DNA of 64,000 bases from Cafeteria roenbergensis (lineage: Eukaryota; Sar; Bigyra; Bicosoecida; Cafeteriaceae), in assembly GCA_008330645.1 (NCBI GenBank), contig VLTN01000034.1:186001-250000 (forward strand), given 5' to 3'. Shown piece by piece: positions 42,895 to 52,709 of this stretch. Made by a program: the position numbers and the translations under genes. Numbering within the stretch: the first letter of the stretch is position 1; each line of letters starts with the position of its first letter. The notes under the pieces were generated by a model. It made no database searches and had not been told where the DNA came from. It worked only from the letters and a program-made list of their open reading frames with translations.

Positions 42895-44598
42895 TCACTC
42901 GCCCGGCAAGTCGTTGTACTTGACGTAGTCAGGGGTCATCAGTGCAGTTGCGCCGGGGCCAGCATCCGCTTCTCGCGGCTTCGGATTTTGGGCCATTCGG
43001 AGCATCGAGCAAATCAAGAGCCACGGGGGGAAGAGGCAGACGATGCACAGGATGAAGCACGTCAAAACCATTGGGATGGTGAGCAACTCGCCCACAGAGC
43101 CAGTGGATGAGCAAATGACGGTCACAGCGATGATTCCGCAAATCCGAGGCGAGCAGCCGACGAAGCGGCTGCCACGATACGGCTTGATCACGCCATCCAT
43201 GGGCAGGTTGCCATACGGCGTGTACAGCACGCGCGCGTCTGTGACCCTTCCAGAACACCACGTCCAGGATTCGTGCTCACTCCGCATGACGTGCGTAACC
43301 GATGTGCTGGACGACCATGTTCCAGTCTCCGCTGAGTACGTGCGCGTTGTCGATGTTGTGGTTTCGTTCACCAAGTCCTCGCCGCGAATAACCCCGTGAG
43401 GACTGTGCTGCATGGGAATGATGCAGCAAATCTCCCGAGCCATGACGCAAATGAAAAACAGCAGTGCGGGGATGGAGGCCGCTGCAGCGATGATGCCCCA
43501 TGTGGGGTCCACAGTGATGCCACCGCCTGGGGTAGGCTCAACCGTCGGCACCGGGTCAGGCGTGGGAGCGGGGGAGGGCGACGGGTAGGGGCGGGTCGTC
43601 GACACGTTTGCGAGCACACCAAACACCGTAGGGTCGATCTGGAGCTGTCCCTCCCATGACAGCACTCGCTGCAGCGACACCACTGTCGCTGTCCTTTGTG
43701 GGCCGTACACGTCGCCGCATCTGCCCCGCGCTGTCGTGCCATCGATTGCGAAGAGCGTGGAGTTCCACATCGGCTGCTGAAGCCCTGGTTTCGTCACCCC
43801 CAGCGTCCAATGAGACGCAGGTTCAACTCGCCGCGCGTAAACGCACTTGCTGTTGCCATCCACGTAGAACGTCGTGACGTCGAGGAGCTGACAATCGCTC
43901 AGCGACGAGTCGTTGCACGCCTTGTCCAGCGCCACAACCTGCTGACAGTATGGACCCACCGCTCCGCTTCCGAGCACCAAGGGGTCGTGGATGCTGTTGA
44001 AGCCGACCTCCACGCGGCGGAGCACGGGCTCTTCTCCCTGCGCGGTGCCGCACCAGTCCGCGACGCCGAAAGGGCCTTTGCGCCAAGCGTTGTCCTCTGG
44101 CGATGATAGCGTCTCTGTGAGGGTGGGAAACTGCTGGAGGGCTGAACGACCGCTGACATCGATAAGAGCAATATCGCCGTCCTCGGCAAAGTCCATCTGC
44201 CCCGGCTGAATCATCATTGTGTCGAAATCAGGTGAGGTGATCGGGCCGTCAACGCAGCTCGGGCCGTCGTCGTCCTCGACGAAACCAAAGACGCTGACGG
44301 AGACGAGCCTGGACCAGGTCGCGCCGGGGTATTCCGCAGGGCCAGGACCGAACTTGACCTGCGAGAAAACGCCGCTCCTTGGCCCCCCCCTGTTTACCTG
44401 GTTTGTCCAGAGGTAGCAGCGCTCCAAACGGATAGCTTCAAGCACGCCGTCGGGCCGCTGCAGCGATAGCCACCAGTTTTCCGGCCAGTGAGTCCGCAGC
44501 ATGACGCGGATGTCGCTGATGGCTGCTGCCCCGCCGCTGGCGGCCACCACTCCGGCTCCAAGCGCCAGCAGCAGTGCCAGCCGCGCGGGCCCTTGCAT
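42895..44598 (-). CDS. Signal-peptide membrane protein with three TM segments, unknown family
   Basis: One exon of 567 residues. The start MQGPARLALLLALGAGVVAA is a clear signal peptide; the longer upstream frame to 45060 runs antisense through a decayed Yippee copy and is not used. The ectodomain of about 340 residues is Cys-containing with several sequons (NDSS, NSTL, NVST) and ends in a Pro/Thr stalk (PYPSPSPAPTPDPVPT). TM1 is IIAAAASIPALLFFICVMA. A polar domain with repeated Thr/Ser/Trp follows (TGTWSSSTSVTHVMRSEHES), then two more TM segments (ICGIIAVTVICSST and VLTCFILCIVCLFPPWLLIC) and a short tail ending KYNDLPGE. I do not recognise the family; a surface receptor or adhesion protein is a guess. 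A GTAAAC near 44395 could be a donor, but the frame reads through sensibly. Confidence 0.7.
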   Translation of the reverse strand: MQGPARLALLLALGAGVVAASGGAAAISDIRVMLRTHWPENWWLSLQRPDGVLEAIRLERCYLWTNQVNRGGPRSGVFSQVKFGPGPAEYPGATWSRLVSVSVFGFVEDDDGPSCVDGPITSPDFDTMMIQPGQMDFAEDGDIALIDVSGRSALQQFPTLTETLSSPEDNAWRKGPFGVADWCGTAQGEEPVLRRVEVGFNSIHDPLVLGSGAVGPYCQQVVALDKACNDSSLSDCQLLDVTTFYVDGNSKCVYARRVEPASHWTLGVTKPGLQQPMWNSTLFAIDGTTARGRCGDVYGPQRTATVVSLQRVLSWEGQLQIDPTVFGVLANVSTTRPYPSPSPAPTPDPVPTVEPTPGGGITVDPTWGIIAAAASIPALLFFICVMAREICCIIPMQHSPHGVIRGEDLVNETTTSTTRTYSAETGTWSSSTSVTHVMRSEHESWTWCSGRVTDARVLYTPYGNLPMDGVIKPYRGSRFVGCSPRICGIIAVTVICSSTGSVGELLTIPMVLTCFILCIVCLFPPWLLICSMLRMAQNPKPREADAGPGATALMTPDYVKYNDLPGE

Positions 44599-44759
44599 CT
44601 GCAGCGCAGCCAAGAGGCAACCAGGGAGGTGGCCCTGGCAGGCTGCGCGAGTCCCGGCGTTCCCGTGCGAGGCGGGGCTCGGAGTGGCGCGTGGTGGTCG
44701 GTTAGATCCGGTCGAGTCAGCAGAGGCGCCCAAACAAACTGCTGCAGCCCTGCTCGAGC

Positions 44760-45180
44760 GGTCCGAGGCCGCAGCGCCTGGCGCTCTTCTTGCCCCGTGT
44801 GGTCCCCGCGGGTACTTCATGCCCAAAACGGCAAGGTGCACGCGATGACCAAGGAGGGAACGGCCGCGGCTGGGCGCGTTGCGGCTCGAGCTGCCAAAAG
44901 CGCGACGAGCGGTCCCGTGCCCCGCGTGCGAACGGGCCGAACGCGTCTGGCAAGATCGGTCGCATTGTGCTGGAAATGGCATGGGTGGCGCGCTCTTAGT
45001 GCCTTGTGGCGTGTGAGGCCGAGTCGCAAACGCCGGATCGACAACCGGTGCCCTGCCCACAGCTGCTCACGCCATCCAGGGCGAGGGGGCTGGCTAGGCA
45101 CACAGGCGGACGCCTTTGCACGGGGTAGTGTTCGCGTTGTCTACGCGTCTGGTTTTGGGTCGCCAGCGTGACGCCTCGGT
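44760..45180 (+). pseudogene. Decayed Yippee-like gene copy
   Basis: This plus-strand stretch matches the intact Yippee gene (7.7-8.3 kb, minus strand) in the same internal order. The block 44815-44852 is identical at 28 of 38 positions to Yippee exon 2; it reads LHAQNGKVHAM against FHGRNGKAYLM. The block 44928-44978 is identical at 39 of 51 positions to exon 3, reading SGKIGRIVLEMAWVARS against SYKIGLFVLEKVWLARS. Similarity continues past the reading frame's end into sequence matching the Yippee 3' flank (about 45095-45180). The distance between the two blocks is 75 bp, against 239 bp in the intact gene. The second zinc pair has become CGSSC, and no start with a first CxxC pair was found. 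Frames shift between the blocks, so this is called a pseudogene. Identity counts were made by eye without a gap model. Confidence 0.65.
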
Positions 45181-45269
45181 GGGCCGCAAGCGCAAGGCCA
45201 ACAGCGGCGAGGCAAGACTTGCCACGACAATCGCGGCAGGCGAGGCCACGCGACGAGGCCAGAGCGGAC

Positions 45270-48200
45270 TCACAGTGACTGCCCACCACGAAGGACAGGT
45301 TCGTCTGTCTCGTCCGAATCAGGCCAGGCAGCGATGCCCTGCGAGGCTGCGAGCAGCGCAAACGCCCCCTGCGGCTTGCCCAGCAACGAGCGAGGCGCGC
45401 CGCTCTCCGCAATCTCGCCGTCGTGAACGACGATGACGCGGTCGGGACGGGCGTTGGCCAGCGGCTCAAGCGCATGTGCAACCAAGAGCGCCCCTGCCCC
45501 GCCCCTGCGCGCTTCGGTCGCCAGGGCCGCCAGCATGACTCCAGCAGCGCGCCCGGGCAGCGCAGACCCGCACTCGTCCGCGAGCAGAAGACCCGCGTGG
45601 CGGCACCGCAGGTGCAGCAGCGCTCTGGCTGCTGCCAGTTGCTGCCCCTGTGCCTCGCTTAGGCCGCCGAGCACTAGTTTGCCGTCGCTGCTCGAGCCCG
45701 AGCCGTCGCTGCCGCTGGAGCTGCCGCTGGAGCTGCCGCTGTGGCTGCCGCTGGAGCTGCCGCTGGAGCCGGAAGCGCTGCCAGCCAGCCCACTTTCGCG
45801 ACCGCTCTCGACCGCACTCGCACTCGACGACCGTGCCGCCCCTTTGCGCCTGTCGGCAAGTCGTTCCTCCGATGCGTCCCGCTCTGGTCCCACCGCAGCG
45901 TCGAGACCGCCGGACCGCCCAGCCCACTCCCAGGCGCCAACGGCTCTGAGCGCCCACAGCGCCTGCTCGTCAGTGGGCCCCATCCTCTCGCCATCCAGGC
46001 CTAAGCAGAGCTGATCCCGGATGGTGGGGCCCAGAACAGGGCCCCCGTGCGGCACAGCCGCCACACCAGCTGGCGGCAAACTGCGCCCCGCTCTGCAGTG
46101 GCTGCCTGCCGCCCCGGCCACGCTCTCAGCCGAGGCTCGCACAGCCGCCAGGCGGCGCCCTCGAGCCAGCTCCTCCTCCGCCTGAGACCCGCCGGCAACG
46201 TCGGCGCCAAGAACCCGCACCGTTCCCGTGGTCTCTGCAGGGTAGAGCCCGAGTAGAGCCGCAACGATTAGGCTCTTCCCCTGCCCCGTGCGTCCGACCA
46301 AGCCCACAACCTCCCCCCGCCCCACGGCGAGAGACACCCCTCTGAGAGAGTCCCGCGCTGACCCCCCAAACCGGATTCTGACCCCCTCCAACAGCGCTGC
46401 GACGGGCGCCGCCAAGCCTGCGCCGTCGGCCCCGGTACCGAGTGCTCCGCCGGGTACACGAGCCCGCCTCGGAGTAGCCATCATCTCTCGGCTTGCCCCA
46501 GCGTGGGCCACCGCGCCGCCCTGCCCTTCCGCCGAAGTCCCGCCGTCCCCAGGCCCGCTGAAGCCTGGACCGCCATGTTCACTGTCTCCAAGTGCCTTGA
46601 CCAATGTGAGCCCTGCCGGCGACGCTGCGAGCGGATCCTTCCACGGCCCGCTGTCGCGGTCCTCAAGCGCCCCCTCCGCGAACCGCAGCACCCGTTCCAC
46701 GCTTGCGCCCTCCGCCTCCGCCTCGGCCACGGCGCCAAGCAGCCCCTCCAGCGTCTGTGTTAGCCCAGCGGCATACGTCACCAGCAAGTACAGCAGCCCC
46801 TCCACCCCCAGCGGCACGCTCGAAGCCAGGGGGCCCCGTCGCGCCAGAAGGGCCACCGCACCCAGCCCAGCCGTGGCAACTGCCCCAAGCGCCTCCGCGC
46901 GCATTCCCAGCCACGCATCCAGCGCCCACGCCGCCCGCTCCGTGGAGCCCAGCTGGTCCATCACCAGCCCGAACCGGCGCTGTTCGGCCTCCGACAGCGC
47001 CGAGCCTGCAGCTCGCAGTGCTGCTGCGTTGAGAGACGCTGCGCTCACCAGCTCCATCATGGGGCTCTCTGCCGCAGCCTCGGCACGCGAAACTTCTCGA
47101 GAGACCGCTCGGAACTTGGAGGCGAACGCCCCGAACACCCCAGCCAGCACCAGTGCAAGCGGTAGAGCCACGGGCGCGCCAACGGCAACTGCAATTAGCT
47201 GGGCAGACGCTGCCAGAGCCGCCCGCGTCACCTGTCGCATCTGCGAGGGAAGGCCCACATCCATGCCCTCTGCATCGTCGCCGAGTCGCGCCAGGATATC
47301 GCCGGGCCGAGCGTTGTCGTGGAACCGCTGCGATGCCGCCAGGACGTGGGCCGTTGCGTCGTCGACGGCCCGCCGAGACGCCGTGACCCCAACCCGGGCC
47401 CACGCGCACGTAAGGGCCGTGGAGAGGGCGATGGCAAGGCAGGAGAGCCCCGAGAACACCAGCAGCCCCGTCCAACCGTCATCTCCGGGAGCCATCGCGG
47501 CATCCCCGACCGCAGCAGCCGCTCTGGCGGTGTGGCGGGCGGGCGACAGGCCAACTGGCGCAGTTGCAGACTGCCTGGCCGTTGCAGACTGCCTGGCCGT
47601 TGCAGATGCGACGGGCAGCGCCGACGCGGCTGCAGCGCTGGCCAGCGTGGGAGTCGGCTCATCATTTGGCCGGCGCTCTTGAATCGACAGTGTTCGACCT
47701 GGCGCGACATCTGCGACGCAAGAGTCGCTCCGGGCCGTGGGCGCTGCTCTCATGACGGTTGCTTCTGCGGGCGAGCCCCAGCGGCCTGCTGCTGCAACTG
47801 AGGGACCTGTCATAGGTCCCTCGCCTGGACCCGCAGACCCTGCCGCAGCTGCCGCCCGCTCAGCCCACAGCGAGAGCCAGACCTCCACGCCCGTGCCGGT
47901 GGCTTGCACGGCTACAGCGAGCAACGCAGTCGCTGCCAGCACCCACGGCCCGCCGGCCCGCCGCAGACACGCCCCCCAAACCCAGCGGGGGACGGTGCCT
48001 CGCGGTGTGGCGGCAAGAGCGTCTGACGCAGCAATCGCTGCTGCGGCGTCGATCGAGCCACCGCGCCCTTCAGCGGCAGGGCCCAACTCGGCAGCACCGT
48101 CAGCGTCGTCTACGAGGGTCCCGGCTCGCTCGTCCGCCCGCCACGTGGGGCCTCGGCTGGTATCAAACACGTCCCGGCTCCCAGGGCCTGGCCACCACGC

Positions 48201-51200
48201 ACAGCTGCAGAGCCGGCAACAGTCGGGCCAGTGGCTGCCGGCTCCAACGCGACGCCCTCTCCGCCCCGTTGCAGGGTCCAGGGCCCAGCCGCCACTCCCG
48301 CCGCCGCTGCCACCGCCACCGCCACCGGGCTGCGTCATAGCCGACGCGCCTGCCTTGGCAGCGCGCTCTCCGCTGGCGCGGGTGCCTGCAGCGGTGGCAG
48401 CAGCGGCCTCTGACCCGATGCGGACGGCCCTTCCAGCCAGCGCGGCCCCCACTGCGCCGGGGCCAGCAGCTAGCAGGGCAGCAGCGGAGACGACAGTCAC
48501 GGTCGACGCGGACTCAGCGGAGTCGCAACGACGCGGGTCCGTCCCCGCTGCCGCCGCCTCTGCCGCAGGTTTTGCCGCTGGTGATGCCTCGACTGGCAGT
48601 GACGCGCGCGCCGGAGCACCGCTTGCCGCCTCGGACGCAGCGCGGAGAGGCGCTCTCCCCCCCCCGGAAGGTCCCACTGCCTGCGCTGCGGGCTCGCGCC
48701 TGCTTCGGCCGCGCCTGGACCGGGGCCGGGGTGCCACCACGCAGACGACGTCGCCGCTTTCGAGGCAGAGCACGCCTCTGCCGGCGCCCCCGCCGATGGC
48801 ACCTCCCTCAGCAGAGCGCTCGGCCGCCACACGCGCTGACGCCGCGACAAGGCTTTCGTCCCGCGTCGCCAGGACGATGGGGCGCCGCTGCGCCCTGAGC
48901 AGGCCGCTTGGGCCAAATACGGCTTGAGCGACGTGACGGGCGACCCTGCCATCCAGCGCGTCCAACGGACAGTCGGCGATGAAAGGGCCGCTGCGCCCGG
49001 CGTAGAGCTCCCTCGCCAGGGCCACCCGAGCTCGCTGCCCCCCCGACAAGCGGCGGCCGCCCTCGCCGACGTCGTGCAGCAGCGACAGCGTGTCGCTCGA
49101 CGTGAAGCTGCCGCTTGCACCAACCCCCAGCACGCTGCAGCCCCCGGAGCCACCGCTGCCGTCACCATCGCTGCCAAGCCCGGCAGCAGTGGCTGGAGCA
49201 GCAGAGGCGCCGGCGCCGGCGGCGTCGGCCGTCGCGGTCGGACGCGCTGCAGCCGAGCTGCCGCGAGCGTCTGATGCTCCCGCCGCGCCCCGCATCTCAT
49301 CGAGCAACGCCGTGGCGGCCAGCACCTCCCGCAGCCGCTCGGGGTCGGCCCCGGCCTTGCGAAGCAATTCGTCGTCGTCAACCACGCTGCAGCCAGCTGC
49401 CGGAGCACGAGCTGGATCGCCAGCATCAGTCTTGCCGGCTCCCTGTGGCCGCTGCACAGCCACGGCGGCGCGAAGGCCCTCGGCTGCGCCGGCAGCCTCG
49501 AGCCTGTCGAGCTGCGCGACTGAGAGCACCGTGCAGCCAGTGATGTTGTAGAGGACTGTTCCAGCCCGGAGGAACGGCCTCTGGACGCAGTACGAAGCCC
49601 CAGACGGCGTGAGCGGGGCCGCACCGTCACTCGTGGCGGGAGGATCGACGTCCATCGACCCTGCCAGCGCTCGAAGAAGCGCCGACTTGCCGCTGGCTGG
49701 AGGGCCGACGACGAGCGCCAAGCCACCTCGTGGCACGTGGATTTGGAAGGATCCGATGACCGGGTCGCCAGGCCGCAGGCGCCTGGCGCGCCTGGGGCGG
49801 AGGGCAGCGCTCGCTGAGCGCGCAACTCCACCAGGCGGAGCAGTGTCTGGAGCAGGCGACTCGCGGGGAGCCGGTTTCGCTGCAAGCGACCCTTGTGGCG
49901 CAAGCAGAGCTGGTGCGGGCGTCTCTTCGCGAGTCGGCTGCCCCATGTGCGCTCTGGGTCGCGCCGAAGCAGCGGCTGCGGGACCAGCGAACGCAGGCTC
50001 TGCCAACGTGTCCTTGTTGCCCCCTGGCCGTTCGGGTCTGATTCCCGCGTCTCCCCGAGCTGGCTCTGCTGAAGCAGCCGCCTTTCTGCGGGGTGTTGAC
50101 TGAGCCCTGCTGCCCTTGCGAGCCGATGATGCTCCAGCGCGCGCGAGCCCCTTGCCCGACTTTGCTTTGTCGTCGCCCTTGCTGGCCGCCTTGCTGCTGC
50201 GCTTGCGCGATGCCCCTGACGCCTTGGGCTGCTTGCCTCCTCTGTTTGAGGATGCGGTGCGACCGCGCCGCCCCTGAGCTGCTGCTGGCTTGGCGCTGGC
50301 GGCACGGGCATTTCCTTTCCGGCGGCCATCTGCACGCCGACGTCGCCTTCCTCCCCTCCTCCCAGAGCTGCTGGAACTGCTGCTGCCTGAGCTGCTGCCG
50401 GAGCTGCTACCTGAGCTGCTGCTACCTGAGCTGCTGCCTGAGCTGCTGCTGCCTGAGCTGCTGCTGCCTGAGCTGCTGCCGGAGCTGCTGCCGGAGCTGC
50501 TGCCGGAGCTGCTGCCGGAGCTGCTGCTGCCTGAGCTGCTCCTCCGCCTGTGGCGCCTGCGCTTCGGCGACTGTTTACCCCGTCCCCTCGACGAAATGTG
50601 TCGCCCAGCCCCATGCCTCGACCCACGGGACTTGCTCGGGACAGGCAGCAAATCCAGCGCATCGCCTGAGCCATCCGCGCCCCGGGAAGGGTTAGGGCCT
50701 GCCGAACGGCCGCCAGCGCTCGGCTCTGCTGGAACGGCCGCACCCTGGACAGCTGACTTGGCTGCCGTCGTGCCGAGCTGCAATCCAGCGCTGGCGACAA
50801 GGAGTGGCGCATCGCTGGGCGGAGTACCTGGCTGCGGAGCAACTGCTTGCTCCGCAGCCAGGTTGGCCCGACCCGTCCTGCCCACGAGACTGGCTTCAGC
50901 CGCTGAGCTTGTTTCTCCTGCTGTTCCCGCTGCTGCCGCGACTGCTGTGGTCGCTGTTGCTGCTGCTGCTGCTCGGGGCCAGCGCAAAGGCTGCTGACCT
51001 GTCGTCGCGTTGTCCAGCAACGTTGAGCCCAACAAACGTGATTGCGGAGCGCCGCCCTGGCGAACGCTTCCCCAATCGCGACCGGGCTGGCCTCGCATGG
51101 GAACTTGTGGCCCACCTGTTCCGCGCGGAGACGAGTGCCCGTCTGAACCAGACGAGGAGGAGGAGGAGGAGGAATCGGAAGCGGAAGAGGACGAAGACGA

Positions 51201-52709
51201 GGACCGGCAGAGGTTCAGCGGTTTGGGCCAGCGGACTGCGTTGGCAGCAAACGCAAAGGCGCCTGGGGTTGAGTCTGCGGTGCGGAACCGGCCCGGTGCC
51301 GCGCGTGCTGCGTCATCAGCTGCCCTCGCGAAGAGCTTGCCAAGGCGACGAAACGAGGACTTTGCAGTGACGATCTCGGCCACAATACTGGGGACATCGC
51401 TGATGGGTTGCTCGAGCATGCCAAGCAGCATCAGTGACGGAAACACCACCTCTGGGGTCAGACTCTCAGGCCCCGAGATGGCGGCTCGAACTCCCAACGC
51501 GGCCAGAGCCATCAGCACCGATGCGCCGTTGGCAGCTGCAGCAAATCCGGCGTTGATCCAGACGAATCGCTGGGCTGCTTCCACCTCTCTGGCCCGCAGC
51601 GCCTTGAGCCGCGGAGCGACTGCAACATCCATTCCAGCCTCCCGCGCGGGGCGGAACGCCCGCAGCACTGCTGTGAGTACCCGCACTCGCCGCTCCTGCC
51701 GCCGGATCATAGTGTCCACCGCCTTTTCCTCGGCCCAGCCGCCCACCAGCGCAAGCGGCGAAAACAGCAGCGCCACCGCAAGTGCTGCCAGGGCAGAGAC
51801 GCCAAGGGTGTGCCAAAGCAGAATGAGGGCAAGGACGAATTGCAGCGGTCCCACGATGAGGTTTGGCAGGCCGCCGAACGAGTTGGGCACTCGCTCAGCA
51901 TCGGTGCCGCCAAGCGTCGCCAGAGTGCCCTCGCCGACGTCCGTGCGACACAGCAGCACTGCTTTGTGCGTGCACGACGACACAGCCAGCTCTGCCCGAA
52001 GCTGCAGTCGCTTGGACATGGCCCCTTCCCAAGAGTGCAGCCATGCGGACACGAGCGCGTTGACAGTGAGCGCTGCGCAGAACAGTGCCCCGGGCACCAC
52101 TGCGGACCAGTCCTCGCCTCCACCACCCGCAGCGTAGCCCGCTACACCGCTCCCACCAGCTTCGCCTGACGGCCACTCCGAGCCAGCAACGTTGGGGTCA
52201 GTGCCAGGCGGCGCAATCTCGACGAGAAAGCCTGCGAGCAGCAAGGGCTCGCCCAGGCCCTGCAGCGTCATGGCCACGCTGATCAGCCCCAATGTCCACG
52301 TTTCGCTCGCCGTCACAGAGAGGAGTGCGTCGGCGAGCGACGCCGCGCCGCCTGCAGTGTCGTTGTCGTCATCTTGTCGCGCCAGCGCACACCACTTGCC
52401 TCGCCGAAAACAGCTGCCCAACAGCGGGCAGCGCGACGGGTGCCCCGCGCGCGTTGCCTCCAAGCTAATGGAGAACTCCTCCCAAAGTACGCCGCCCCAG
52501 GCAGCAGTCCTGTCCTCGGGGCTGAGCGGCATGAGCGCCGGGATGTCAGACGCTTTCACTCCGGAGGGCTGGCCCGCCTTGGCCATGAGAACGTTAGCCT
52601 CGCAGCAGACGCACATGAGCTTGCGCAGCCTGCTCACAGGAGTCGACGCACGGGGCCGCGGTGAGCCGCCCTCTGGCGGCATGAGCGGCTCGGCCAGTCC
52701 CAGTTGCAT
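45270..52709 (-). CDS. ABCC/MRP-type full ABC transporter
   Basis: One exon of 2,479 residues from MQLGLAEPLMPPEGG. An ABCC-like N-terminal region precedes TMD1 (about residues 150-480), then a low-complexity insertion of some 500 residues (acidic, Ser/Gly and SR-like), NBD1 with Walker A GPPASGKS (about 1000) and signature LSGGQRARVALARE (about 1218), TMD2 (about 1570-2000), and NBD2 with Walker A GRTGQGKS (about 2134), signature LSEAQGQQ (about 2352) and Walker B LLLADECGSAL. NBD1's Walker B reads FIADCPLDALD, with Cys at the catalytic acid position; NBD2 keeps Glu. One degenerate and one consensus site is the usual ABCC arrangement, though a degenerate LSEAQ in NBD2 is less so. The family exports organic anions and conjugates or regulates channels. 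The frame opens with GTG at 52757; the first ATG was taken. Confidence 0.88.
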   Translation of the reverse strand: MQLGLAEPLMPPEGGSPRPRASTPVSRLRKLMCVCCEANVLMAKAGQPSGVKASDIPALMPLSPEDRTAAWGGVLWEEFSISLEATRAGHPSRCPLLGSCFRRGKWCALARQDDDNDTAGGAASLADALLSVTASETWTLGLISVAMTLQGLGEPLLLAGFLVEIAPPGTDPNVAGSEWPSGEAGGSGVAGYAAGGGGEDWSAVVPGALFCAALTVNALVSAWLHSWEGAMSKRLQLRAELAVSSCTHKAVLLCRTDVGEGTLATLGGTDAERVPNSFGGLPNLIVGPLQFVLALILLWHTLGVSALAALAVALLFSPLALVGGWAEEKAVDTMIRRQERRVRVLTAVLRAFRPAREAGMDVAVAPRLKALRAREVEAAQRFVWINAGFAAAANGASVLMALAALGVRAAISGPESLTPEVVFPSLMLLGMLEQPISDVPSIVAEIVTAKSSFRRLGKLFARAADDAARAAPGRFRTADSTPGAFAFAANAVRWPKPLNLCRSSSSSSSASDSSSSSSSSGSDGHSSPRGTGGPQVPMRGQPGRDWGSVRQGGAPQSRLLGSTLLDNATTGQQPLRWPRAAAAATATTAVAAAAGTAGETSSAAEASLVGRTGRANLAAEQAVAPQPGTPPSDAPLLVASAGLQLGTTAAKSAVQGAAVPAEPSAGGRSAGPNPSRGADGSGDALDLLPVPSKSRGSRHGAGRHISSRGRGKQSPKRRRHRRRSSSGSSSSGSSSGSSSGSSSGSSSGSSSSGSSSSGSSSGSSSSGSSSGSSSGSSSSSSSGRRGGRRRRRADGRRKGNARAASAKPAAAQGRRGRTASSNRGGKQPKASGASRKRSSKAASKGDDKAKSGKGLARAGASSARKGSRAQSTPRRKAAASAEPARGDAGIRPERPGGNKDTLAEPAFAGPAAAASARPRAHMGQPTREETPAPALLAPQGSLAAKPAPRESPAPDTAPPGGVARSASAALRPRRARRLRPGDPVIGSFQIHVPRGGLALVVGPPASGKSALLRALAGSMDVDPPATSDGAAPLTPSGASYCVQRPFLRAGTVLYNITGCTVLSVAQLDRLEAAGAAEGLRAAVAVQRPQGAGKTDAGDPARAPAAGCSVVDDDELLRKAGADPERLREVLAATALLDEMRGAAGASDARGSSAAARPTATADAAGAGASAAPATAAGLGSDGDGSGGSGGCSVLGVGASGSFTSSDTLSLLHDVGEGGRRLSGGQRARVALARELYAGRSGPFIADCPLDALDGRVARHVAQAVFGPSGLLRAQRRPIVLATRDESLVAASARVAAERSAEGGAIGGGAGRGVLCLESGDVVCVVAPRPRSRRGRSRREPAAQAVGPSGGGRAPLRAASEAASGAPARASLPVEASPAAKPAAEAAAAGTDPRRCDSAESASTVTVVSAAALLAAGPGAVGAALAGRAVRIGSEAAAATAAGTRASGERAAKAGASAMTQPGGGGGGSGGGSGGWALDPATGRRGRRVGAGSHWPDCCRLCSCAWWPGPGSRDVFDTSRGPTWRADERAGTLVDDADGAAELGPAAEGRGGSIDAAAAIAASDALAATPRGTVPRWVWGACLRRAGGPWVLAATALLAVAVQATGTGVEVWLSLWAERAAAAAGSAGPGEGPMTGPSVAAAGRWGSPAEATVMRAAPTARSDSCVADVAPGRTLSIQERRPNDEPTPTLASAAAASALPVASATARQSATARQSATAPVGLSPARHTARAAAAVGDAAMAPGDDGWTGLLVFSGLSCLAIALSTALTCAWARVGVTASRRAVDDATAHVLAASQRFHDNARPGDILARLGDDAEGMDVGLPSQMRQVTRAALAASAQLIAVAVGAPVALPLALVLAGVFGAFASKFRAVSREVSRAEAAAESPMMELVSAASLNAAALRAAGSALSEAEQRRFGLVMDQLGSTERAAWALDAWLGMRAEALGAVATAGLGAVALLARRGPLASSVPLGVEGLLYLLVTYAAGLTQTLEGLLGAVAEAEAEGASVERVLRFAEGALEDRDSGPWKDPLAASPAGLTLVKALGDSEHGGPGFSGPGDGGTSAEGQGGAVAHAGASREMMATPRRARVPGGALGTGADGAGLAAPVAALLEGVRIRFGGSARDSLRGVSLAVGRGEVVGLVGRTGQGKSLIVAALLGLYPAETTGTVRVLGADVAGGSQAEEELARGRRLAAVRASAESVAGAAGSHCRAGRSLPPAGVAAVPHGGPVLGPTIRDQLCLGLDGERMGPTDEQALWALRAVGAWEWAGRSGGLDAAVGPERDASEERLADRRKGAARSSSASAVESGRESGLAGSASGSSGSSSGSHSGSSSGSSSGSDGSGSSSDGKLVLGGLSEAQGQQLAAARALLHLRCRHAGLLLADECGSALPGRAAGVMLAALATEARRGGAGALLVAHALEPLANARPDRVIVVHDGEIAESGAPRSLLGKPQGAFALLAASQGIAAWPDSDETDEPVLRGGQSL
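50365..50545 (-). repeat. Gly/Ser-coding tandem repeat in the ABC transporter insertion
   Basis: Imperfect repeats built from the hexamers CAGCTC/CAGCAG on the coding strand give runs of SSGSSSG type. A shorter run of the same design occurs near 45705-45775 in the NBD2 linker of the same gene. Confidence 0.85.

Noticed and set aside
44599-45060. N-terminal extension of the signal-peptide membrane protein
   Set aside because: Would place a signal peptide internally and runs antisense through the decayed Yippee copy.
44488-45171. 227-residue plus-strand frame near the signal-peptide gene
   Set aside because: It contains one Yippee-like block but shifts frame relative to the second block; better explained as the decayed copy.
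50365-50545. Repeat array considered as CRISPR-like
   Set aside because: Units are short, contiguous, without spacers, and code for Gly/Ser within an open frame.
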